DNA of 64,000 bases from assembly GCA_020310875.1 (NCBI GenBank), contig CM035406.1, positions 80,850,355-80,914,354 of the forward strand, read 5' to 3'. The notes below the pieces were generated by a model that worked only from the letters and a program-made list of their open reading frames with translations, searched no databases and had not been told where the DNA came from. Source of the DNA: Ceratopteris richardii. Its lineage: Eukaryota > Streptophyta > Polypodiopsida > Polypodiales > Pteridaceae. How positions within the stretch are numbered: position 1 is the first letter of the stretch; the number at the start of each line of letters is the position of its first letter. Below, piece after piece: positions 55,690 through 64,000 of the stretch. Position numbers and translations under genes: made by a program.

Positions 55690-56130
55690 ACCAGATTGGA
55701 ATAAGCCATTCCATGTTCACGTGGATGCATCCAATTATGCCATTGGATGTGTGCTTGCACAACCTACTGGTGAAGGTAATATGGATCTTCCAATTGCCTA
55801 TGCCAGTAGACAGTTGAATGCAGCTGAACGAAATTACACCACTACGGAGAGAGAAGGTTTAGGCATGGTATATGCAGTTAAGAAATTTAGACACTATTTG
55901 CTTGCAAATAAGTTTAAATTTTTTACGGATCATCAAGCATTGCTATACCTTGTAAACAAGCCTTGCAATACAGGAAGATTAGTAAGATGGTTTCTCTTGC
56001 TAATGGAATATGATTTTGAGGTTGTGGTAAGGAAAGGGAGGACTCACTTGAGAGCAGATCACCTCTCTAGGCTCACATCGGGAGAAGCCCCACAAGGAGT
56101 GTCAGATGACCTTCCTGATGCTTACTTGTT
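55690..56130 (+). CDS. RNase H domain (C)
   Basis: HVHVDASNYAIGCVLAQ, NYTTTEREGLGMVYAVKKF, KFFTDHQALLYL and THLRADHLSR give the complete Ty3 RNase H signature. Confidence 0.92.
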
Positions 56131-56229
56131 TAATTTGGAGTTGTACCGCAGTGGGCTAAGCCATTAGTACCAGTATTGACATACGGGCCTAACCATCCAG
56201 TGGTAAACACACGGAATAGAGAGGTTGTA

Positions 56230-56480
56230 AAAGCCCAAAAGTACCACATCATGGCTGGAAGTATGTACAAGCACACAGATCAAGGGATCTTGGCTTGTTG
56301 CGTAGAGGAGGATGAGTACTCTAAATGGTTGCAACTAGCACATGTAGGTGCACTAGAGCAACACCATTCAAAGCAACGAACTTTACAGACATTAAGGAGA
56401 CTCGGAGTACATTGGCCAACTATGGAAGCGGATATCCAAAAGTTGTGCAAGGAATGCCCAATCTGTTGTACTAAACCACC
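56230..56480 (+). CDS. H2C2 zinc module, extra upstream copy (C)
   Basis: YHIMAGSMYKHTDQGILACC, AHVGALEQHH, LGVHWPTMEADIQKLCKECPIC. It repeats the layout of the module that follows, as in A. Confidence 0.75.
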
Positions 56481-56579
56481 TGTGGAACACGCTACTCTTT
56501 ATCAAGTATCCATTGTGCCAGATTGGAGTGAACCACTAGTATCCTTCCTGAGGACAAACACATTTCCCCCAAACATGAC

Positions 56580-56870
56580 TCTGGCTAGGAAAAGGAGTTT
56601 AGAACAAGAAGCCCTGGATTACTCACTCATTGGTGATAATCTATATAAGCGCAGTAAAGATGGTTACCTGAGGCTATGTGTCCATGAAAGTGAATATCTC
56701 AAGATCTTGGAAACTGCTCACCAAGGTGTAGCAGGAGGACACTTTGGACCAGATCGGGTGATCAAGGCAATACTATTTGCGGGCTTCTGGTGGCCTACCC
56801 TTCACATGGATGCTCATACCTATGTGAAACGGTGTGATGTCTGTCAAAGGACTCAGTATCCTATACGCAA
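56580..56870 (+). CDS. H2C2 zinc module, second copy (C)
   Basis: LYKRSKDGYLRLCVHESEYL, AHQGVAGGHFGPDR, WWPTLHMDAHTYVKRCDVCQ. Standard integrase N-terminal zinc module directly before the catalytic core. Confidence 0.87.
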
Positions 56871-56899
56871 AGACGAGATGCCACTGAAACCTATGATGG

Positions 56900-57300
56900 G
56901 TGGACGTGCGTTCTCTAAGTGGGGAATAGACTTCGTAGGTCCTATTAATCCCCCAGCTAAAGGTTCTCATGCAGAATACATCATTGTTGCAACAGACTAT
57001 CTAACTAAGTGGGTAGAGGTAAAGGCTACGACAAAGAACGATGCTCAAACAACTGCCAAATTCTTGTTTGAGAATGTATTCACAAGATACGGGCTACCTA
57101 TAGAGCTTGTAAGTGATAGAGGCACTCATTTCTTAAATGAAGTGATTGAAAATCTACTCCAAGAATTCTTGGTAATACACAAGAAGTCTGCCCCCTATCA
57201 CCCTCAAGCTAATGGACAAGCTGAGAGCACTAATAAGATCTTATGCAATGTACTGACTAAATTAGTGAACACTAAACGCTCTGACTGGGACAAACAGCTA
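56900..57300 (+). CDS. integrase catalytic core (C)
   Basis: KWGIDFVGP (D near 56929), LVSDRGTHF (D near 57112), HPQANGQAESTNK (E near 57220). Complete DDE triad by eye. Confidence 0.92.
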
Positions 57301-57950
57301 CACCATGCTGTTTGGGCATACCGAGTTGCCTACAAAACGGTACTCCAAGCCACCCCCTTTCAGATGGTATTTGGCCAAAACGCTGTGCTACCTTTGGACT
57401 TCTTAATACCTACGTTGAAAGTAGCACAAGAGCACGAATGGACAGGTCATGAGCTCTCCTCTAGGATCTTTGACCTTGAACGATTAGGAGAAACAAGACT
57501 GAGAGCAGCTGCAGGAATATATGCAGCCAAGAAGAGACAGAAGGCATATTTCGATGCCCATGTGAAGGATAAGGGCTTGAAAGCAGGAGATCTAGTTTTA
57601 GTCTATACACTGAAACAACACGCAAGGAAGTTAGAAAAGAGAGGCTACGGACCTATGATTATCAATAGGATCTCCACGAGTGGAGGAGTACAATTAGCCA
57701 CGTTAGAAGGTGATGTTCTCCCAAACTATATTAGCGGTTGCAGAGTCAAGTTGTATCAGGAACCCCTCACGGAGGAAATGCTCAGCCGACTCAACACTGC
57801 TAAGAAACGCAAAGAAGAAGAAAAGCGAATTCGAGAAGAGGCTCAAGCAGAAGCGTTAGAACGCATCAGAAGGATGAAATTACGAAGGCAAGGTAGAGAT
57901 CAGCCTAGAACAAATGACTATGCCGATCAAGGATATCATATGGCAATGTG
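57301..57950 (+). CDS. integrase C-terminal region and charged linker (C)
   Basis: YKTVLQATPFQMVFGQNAVLP, then GLKAGDLVLVYTLKQHARKL and GYGPMIINRISTSGGVQLATLEGD (SH3-like part), then a charged helix (EEEKRIREEAQAEALERIRR). No chromodomain. Confidence 0.78.
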
Positions 57951-57984
57951 TGAAGTCGCAGGAACAAGCTCACATAGGATAACT

Positions 57985-58330
57985 GATCGACGTCCTTTCG
58001 TAACCTTAGATATAGGACAAGGAAAGAATGCAAGGACCGTAAGAGCCTTGATTGACTCAGGTGCAGCCACTAGTGCTGTTAGAATGACTTACTGTCAAGA
58101 GTTGCAGTTAACTGTCAATCCTGTGGAAGCATATCTCATAGGATTGGGAGGAGTGGAAACCCCTTGCACGGGCGAGGTGGAACTTCCCCTCTACATTCAT
58201 GATGAGACAATGACAGTTAAAGTACTAGTGTGTCAAGATGAGGACCTCACGGAACCCCTTATCTTGGGTCAAGACTGGATCTATGACCAAGCAGTCAACT
58301 TGAACCTAAGAAGTGGACTTCTTCAGGTAT
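57985..58330 (+). CDS. second aspartic protease domain (C)
   Basis: RPFVTLDIGQGKNARTVRAL leads to IDSGAATSAVR with the catalytic D at 58054-58056; LIGLGGVETPCTGEVELPL is a flap-like region and EPLILGQDWIYDQ closes the retropepsin fold. The layout equals the second protease of A. It differs from the upstream protease in the closing motif (ILGQDW versus ILGRPF), so it is not a simple recent duplication of that one. Confidence 0.87.
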
Positions 58331-59130
58331 GGGTCAATCATAGTCGAATTACAGTAGAGTTAGATAATGGAGCACTCAAGGAACTAGGAAAGGCACAGAC
58401 TCCTGGTCCCTCCAGGGGTGCACATGAAGTTGACCATGCTGTTCTTGTCCAAAACTATGTGTTGCAGAGGAATGATATTCTCAAAAAAGGAGTCAGGGAT
58501 GCAACGGAACTCCCTTCTTTTCCAAAGGCCAGAAGGAGGCAGCAACCAAAGGAGGATCAAAAGCAGAAGAAGCAGAGTACTACCCATGTCGGAAATCAAA
58601 AGTACCTGCGCAGCAAAATATCTCAGCAAGTGAAACAAGTGTGGGTGCGGAAAGGCGAACACCCGGTTGCACTCAAGCCAACCACACGGGCAAAGCCTCT
58701 TATTAGTAACCGACAACACGACACTAATAAGAAGTCTTTCGGAAATTCTTCTGCTAACGTGAAATCTATTTGGGTGCCCAAGAAGTCGATGAAGGCTAGC
58801 CCACAATCGAGACAAATTTGGGTGCCTAAGGCTTGCTTGCGGGCACAAATAGCTATGCCAAAGCCACAACCTATACAGCGTAACCCATTCACTCGCACAA
58901 CCGGCATCCACTCGTTTTCAACACTCACGAACACACCAAGGCCCATGAGCACAAACAGAATCATTTGTAAATGGGTCCCTAAAAGGCCTCATGTTCAAGC
59001 TGATACACCTATAATGTTCTCTAGCGTCTCTTCGAAACCAAGAAAAAAAAAAACCATCCACTGCACTTGGCAGCTTAAGACCTGTAATAAACCCCCCGAC
59101 CCCAATTGTAAATTCACCCCCACTTACTAA
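58331..59130 (+). CDS. pol C-terminal tail with W-V-P-K repeats (C)
   Basis: Basic, low-complexity tail containing KQVWVRKGE, KSIWVPKKS, RQIWVPKAC and CKWVPKRP between about 58635 and 58990. Same motif and location as in A. Function unknown. Confidence 0.72.
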
Positions 59131-59265
59131 CTGCATTAGTCTCCTAGGAATACCCAAGCATTAACTACACACACTGTCTTCGTGCACTTACCAACCACTA
59201 ACTCACCATTTACCTCATGTTAATGTTGTAACGGGGACAACAACGGATTTATTCTGTCCATTACG

Positions 59266-62200
59266 ATGTTAACACGTGGTTCTATATTCTCACAGAACCA
59301 ACCAGCAAACAGGGCCATGGCAGAAGCAGGTGCAAGTTCTCAAGCCGGAACTGGTGCCCAGATTGTGGACATAGAAACACTCCTCCTCGAGCCACATCTC
59401 ACCGCAAGGCCGCAAGAACTTCAAGCCGTGCATGTGCTCCCCATTCAGGATCCTCCACAAGGGCACACTTCTCAAGTAGGTAAGCATGCGCATTGGTTCA
59501 GTGATGTTGCTGGACCACTGGGCGATGGAACCTATTTCTGGGAAGCAGAATTGGAATTTAATGGCAAATGGGGTCGATACCACTTTTTCACGCGCGAGTT
59601 TGAAAGCTATCAGAACGCCGAAGTCATGAGATCAGTTTGGATCAAAGCGGGTGTGGACAGTTATTTCAGGGCCCACTTACCAAAGCCGGATTTCTTACGA
59701 TGTTCATATCTGATTAGTACCATCACGCCAAGCAGGGCCAAGGGAGGCGACAGCACCTTTGTGTTGCCATCACTGCTGCCGGGTCATGAGCTTAAAAGAT
59801 TCAAGTTGACCCTCAATCTGGTAAGAGAAGCATTGGGCATGTATGGCATGCACATCCCCACGGAAAAGGAAACCATGGTTCCAGGTCGAATGAAACACAA
59901 AGATCTTAATAAGTTGAAGGATATGGTAGCGATGACACCTACCATTGCGCTCCACCTGCGGACCATCATGCAACATTTTGCTTTCCCCGCCCAGGAACGA
60001 TTCACAATGCCCCCGAAGAAAATATGGTTCAGCTTGTATCTAGCAGAGACAGAAAGCCTTCCCATCAATGTGCCACATTGGATCATAGATCAGATCCACC
60101 TAGCCCATCAAAGGTGGAACAAGAAGCAGAAAAATGTGCTTCATGGATGTTGCGCTCTAACAAAGATAATCTACCGATGTCTGGCTTATGACGTGCCTAT
60201 TCAGAGGGCACTCATATGGCCCCGCGCCCAAGAATTCCAAAGAAGACTATCAGCAGCAGGTCCCCCATCAAAGAAGATGAGGGGGGGAGTACAATTACCC
60301 TGTGCTCAACCAAGGGGGGCCACCACTACACCAGAAATTACCCCTCCCCAGACACGACGCGTTAGGCCATTCACAATCCGGCTACCAAGACCAAGCACAG
60401 AGGGGCCTAATCTGGTATTTCCACCCGTCCCTTCAGATCTGGAATTCCCACAAGGTTTTACTCTCAACGATCTCACGGATGAAGAAGTGGCTAGACTGAT
60501 CTATGACTCTAATCTCGAAACGGAAGCTCAGGAACCACAACCCCAGACAACAACAGCAGCCCCCACCCGACCAGAGGAGGTAGAAGTCGACGCCGAGGAA
60601 CAAGAGGCCGAACAAGAAGAAGAAACCTACGAGGAACGAGAATATGACGAGCTCTCCGAGCTAGCAAGTGCCCCTGCGTATTCGGCACAAATCAAGAGAC
60701 TATATCGAACCATGCAACTGGTTCAAGAACAGCATAAGATGTCACTGGAATCGGGCAAGAAACTCATGAACCAGTTGCTAGCTGAGGAAGGTGTGGACGA
60801 GTTGTTCATTGAGTCCATAAACCTTCATGCCGACGCAGTAGGATTGGATGAGGCCATCCATGAGGCAATGGCCTACATTCACAGATTTGAGAAGAGGGTT
60901 CCCGTTCGTCCCAGGAGGTCCGAGAAACAAATTCATACCAATGTATCAGCACCTTGAGAGACAACGCAAGCAGAAGAATATCAGGAAGCACCACTGTCAC
61001 CACCATCCCCACCTCGCACTACACACTTCACTCCACCACATGACACTAGCACTACCACGTCCACTACCACTACCATTGTCATGGGCATCCCACTCTCTCC
61101 GGGAATCCAATTCGGGGGAGTCACCATGCCCACTTTCACCACTCTGTTCACTGACATCACATCCACTCCACCCACAATCCCCATCTACACTGTCACTCAA
61201 ACAATCGACACTATGGAAACGTCTCCTGCCACAGCACCGCTCCCTCCCCCCATGCCACCTTCATCTCCCATACCCCCTCCACCCACATCTCCACTTGCAT
61301 CCACATCATTCACATCTCCCATTCCCGCCCCCATTTCCCCTGCATCTTCACCCCTCCCAGCATTATTTAATGTAAATAGCATATTTTTAGCATTAAATCA
61401 ATGTGTATATCAGCTCAAGAATGAGTACAGAGCTCTGGACGGCCGGTATCAACAACTGACAACACACCATCAGAACTTACAAAGGCAATTTCACATTCTA
61501 CAAACAGAAAATGCAGAAATGAATCAACGCTACACAACGCTTGAGCAGGCTCACCACACATTATTGGAGGCACCCCAACCATCGACAGAATCAGGCGTCA
61601 AACAACTAGAAGCTTTGCTCGAAGTATACCAGAACGATAACCTGCGAGTCAGACGCAACTTGGCGCTACTACGGAAACATATGGCCACAGCACTGGAGGA
61701 GAACAAAAGACTGCAAAAACAAAACGAAGAGAATCTGGAAGCAGCAATGGAAGGCTCCCCTCACGAGATAGATCCAGAGCAGTTCAAAGCAGTTCCAACG
61801 GAGACGATGAAAACCATTTTGGAAAGCTATGCAGATCTCTTGGAAGCCCATGATGACTTGGAAAGAGAGCGTGACACACTTCAGAGCAGGCTGAAGGAAC
61901 AGGAAGAACAACTGAAGAGTGTCCCATCAACCTCCACCTCAGACGAAGTAAAGGCCTTAACCGAGCAGGTAGCAGAATTACAAAAGAGGTTACTGACATA
62001 CGAAGGGCAGCCATCCCCGGTGGTAGAACCAGAGCAAGAAGAGCTAGTCCCTATTGAGGTAGATGATTCTTACGAGGAACCGTATGTTCCTATGCCAATG
62101 CCAGGCGGGCGACGAACCTCAGAGGGACTAGACACATTGGAAGTGGAAGCACCGGAGTGGCTTCAAACACTGGAAAGGACAGCGAACACTCACGAAGAAC

Positions 62201-63110
62201 GGGTGGCAATTCAGATCCAATCACTAGCGAATTTAGAAGAGACTGTCATAAAGTCTGAATACTTCAGAAGCATGTCTCACCATAGATGGATCGGCACCAA
62301 TAATGACCAGTATGTGCCATTCTGTATACTTTTGGCCGATTACAACGCGGAGATTCAACGACAATGTGGCAAACCTCCCACCTTTGCTACACAATTTGGT
62401 CCAGATGATCTACCGGAAAGTGCTCAGCGTGGGTCCATCCATCAACCCACCTGGAGAATCAGGCTTTTGGAAACGTATCCAGAAATGGTCCGAACCTGGA
62501 ATAATATGCCGTTGTTTATTAAGTACAACCCTTGTTACATTCCAGTTCTGCGACGACGCACATGGCCTGAATTCACTATAGCTGTCAGAGACATTAAAGC
62601 CTGTGCAAAATGGTTGAATTATGTTTATCTAGCACCTCCACGAGGACCTCCCACAGTCAATTACATGATTTCTACAATCCGTCACTGGAGTACTAGGCTA
62701 CGCAATAATCCTGATGTGATGGCCCAGATGTGCATGAAAATATTTGAATTAATGCTGATCACTTTCAGGACGTTTAAAAACATTAAGGACCCTCACTTCT
62801 CAGGTGCAGGCTTTATGACAGGAAACCAAGACCTAGTGTATGATATGAGTACCACCCCGTCCATTGAAGTAATATATGCTTGGCACGCCAGAATCAAATA
62901 CCTCCCAGCCTGCTTCAAACAGACCTTTGAGGAGATGTTCATCACATGATTCTGGGAATATCACTCCGAAATCTTTATACCCAGACCTTCCCATCTCCTC
63001 CAATTATTTGCTGTGGAGAGAACTATCTACTCAGAACAATTGAGGGTGCCTCATCCAGATGTTCCCGGTCCTGTGAATTGGGATGAGCTGCTCACAGATC
63101 TAGCACGTGG
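59266..63110 (+). pseudogene. third ORF region of C, two-domain coiled-coil protein
   Basis: Downstream of pol after about 135 bp. The N-terminal block (HWFSDVAG; VWIKAGVDSYFRAHLPKPDF; FTMPPKKIWFSLYL; WNKKQKNVLHGCCALTKIIY) aligns with that of A. Then an acidic E-rich stretch near 60580-60660, a P/T-rich stretch near 61000-61370, a coiled coil about 61390-62040, and a C-terminal block (NPCYIPVLRRR, AKWLNYVYLAPP, MAQMCMKIFELMLITFRTFK). No signal peptide or clear membrane segment. About two breaks; A holds the intact version. Confidence 0.8.
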
Positions 63111-63182
63111 CCTGTGACTCGAAGAACACCACCTAGCCTCCGATGTCGTCCAATACTATGTTCAAAAATCCTCTAGACAAGG

Positions 63183-63202
63183 GTCTGTCAGGGGCGACAG
63201 AC
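63183..63202 (+). promoter_or_regulatory. hairpin upstream of polypurine tract (C)
   Basis: GTCTGTC (63183-63189) and GACAGAC (63196-63202) form a 7-bp stem with a 6-base loop, immediately before the polypurine tract, as in A. Confidence 0.6.
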
Positions 63203-63204
63203 GC

Positions 63205-63218
63205 GAGAGTGGGGGGGG
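63205..63218 (+). other. polypurine tract of element C
   Basis: GAGAGTGGGGGGGG directly precedes the 3' LTR. Confidence 0.85.
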
Positions 63219-63903
63219 TGTTGGCAGCAGTCAGGGAACAGAAGGAGCTACAAGACGAAGAGAGTCAGAGCGAAGGGACAGCACAAGCAGACACGGCAGT
63301 CAAAGAAGATCTGGCAAATAGGCCAATAATTTTCCTCATGAAGAAGCAAGTATGAGCATTCACGCAAATCTAGCACTTAGGCAACCTTTTAACTTTTCAA
63401 AAACCTTTACACCGATTAAAAGTGATTTTCATCACTTAACACCATTGTAAATACCATTTCATATTTTTGTAGCTCCATTTTGTGCAAGCCAAGGAGTCCT
63501 TGAGCTTGAGGAGCATTAGAAGTATCTACCTGCCAATTTTCGTAATTTTTGGATCTCGTTTGAGCCCTCAAATAAGCCCTGCAACCTAATTTTTAACTAG
63601 GCCGGACACTAGGTCTGAACAGGGCCAAAGCTAGTCAAAAACTATAAAAGGAGCTAGAGAGCTCATTTTTGGGGTTGGATTGTAATTGAAACAAACTTGT
63701 AAGAGCATTTTGAAAGTAATCTAAAGAACTCCATTGATGCTCCCTCTTTGTCTTACTGTGTGTGCGCGTGTGTGTGTATGTGTGTGCATGCTAGTGTGCT
63801 TCTCACTCACACACTTGTGCCACCACTTGCTCGAGGTCTTCATACCATCCTCACGTCTTCCCGGATTGACATTAAAGGAGGTGCTACTCATCATTGAGCT
63901 ACA
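63219..63903 (+). repeat. 3' LTR of element C
   Basis: 685 bp, TGTTGGCAGCAG...TTGAGCTACA, followed by CACAA. About three single-base differences from the 5' LTR are visible. Confidence 0.96.
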
Positions 63904-64000
63904 CACAACCAAAGCAATTGTAGATTCGGGTGCTGGTGTTGCTATTGCAACCACTTCCTTGTGGAAGCGATGGGGCAAACCCACATTAAGACCAACTAGA
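63904..64000 (+). CDS. element B protease, start only
   Basis: After C the B frame resumes: TTKAIVDSGAGVAIATTSLW, WKRWGKP, with the catalytic DSGAG box, near-identical to the first protease of C. The window ends here. Confidence 0.85.

Larger units (their letters stand above)
46875..63908 (+). mobile_element. element C: young Ty3/gypsy inserted in B
   Basis: 46880-63903 (17,024 bp), flanked by CACAA at 46875-46879 and 63904-63908. LTRs are 685 bp each and differ at only about three bases by eye. It has a perfect tRNA-Asp primer site, leader array, gag, protease, RT, RNase H, integrase, second protease, third ORF region, hairpin and polypurine tract, the same plan as A. Gag-pol has about three breaks and the third ORF region about two. 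B's protease frame resumes directly after the right duplication. Confidence 0.97.
41271..64000 (+). mobile_element. element B: Ty3/gypsy, split by C, runs off window
   Basis: Plus-strand relative of A and C. 5' LTR 41271-41895, tRNA-Asp-type primer site, leader array, gag from 43196 to about 46100 and a pre-protease linker to 46879. Element C interrupts it at 46880-63903, and the B protease follows at 63904-64000 (TTKAIVDSGAG). The rest and its 3' LTR lie beyond the window. Gag shows about four breaks, so B looks older than C, as the nesting requires. Confidence 0.92.

Overview
The window looks like nuclear DNA of a land plant with a large, repeat-rich genome. No host gene could be supported. 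Almost every recognisable stretch belongs to an LTR retrotransposon (Ty3/gypsy or Ty1/copia) or a LINE. The very large Ty3 elements with primer sites matching plant tRNA-Asp, plant-type copia elements with initiator-Met-like primer sites, and a decayed LINE all point to a plant. I cannot name the species; fern, lycophyte, moss or gymnosperm would all fit.

Layout from left to right. 1-6574 is low-complexity and unassigned DNA plus a minus-strand gypsy remnant (gag, primer site, probable LTR). 6570-13427 is an old, heavily broken copia element with 5-bp target duplications TAAGT, a long 5' LTR holding a tRNA-like (SINE-like) insert, and a shorter 3' LTR. 13430-20791 is a mosaic: a minus-strand LINE split by a repeat-rich insertion, then two oppositely oriented pieces of a second copia family. 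20792-37673 is element A, a complete-length minus-strand Ty3 element of 16,882 bp with LTRs identical by eye and duplication GTGAG. 37674-41270 is a LINE continuing across A, then a second copy of the LINE/(AG)n/copia composite seen at 15.8-17.6 kb. 41271-64000 is element B (plus strand, cut by the window end), with element C (46880-63903, 17,024 bp, duplication CACAA) inserted near the start of B's protease.

A, B and C are relatives of the non-chromovirus Ty3 group (Athila/Tat-like) with primer sites complementary to tRNA-Asp. A and C share an unusual plan in transcript order: LTR, tRNA-Asp primer site, leader with a short-motif array, gag with four zinc-knuckle-like motifs, a first aspartic protease, RT, RNase H, two successive H2C2 modules, integrase core, a second aspartic protease of a different subtype after integrase, a tail with repeated W-V/I-P-K motifs, then a separate ORF of about 1,200 codons (two conserved globular ends joined by acidic/low-complexity and coiled-coil stretches), a hairpin, the polypurine tract and the LTR. 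The second protease, the doubled H2C2 module, the leader arrays and the coiled-coil third ORF are the most interesting things here.

Insertion order read from nesting: LINE and second copia family first, then B into that copia, then C into B; A went into the LINE. A and C are young by LTR similarity; the left copia is much older. All are treated as fossils and only approximate break counts are given.
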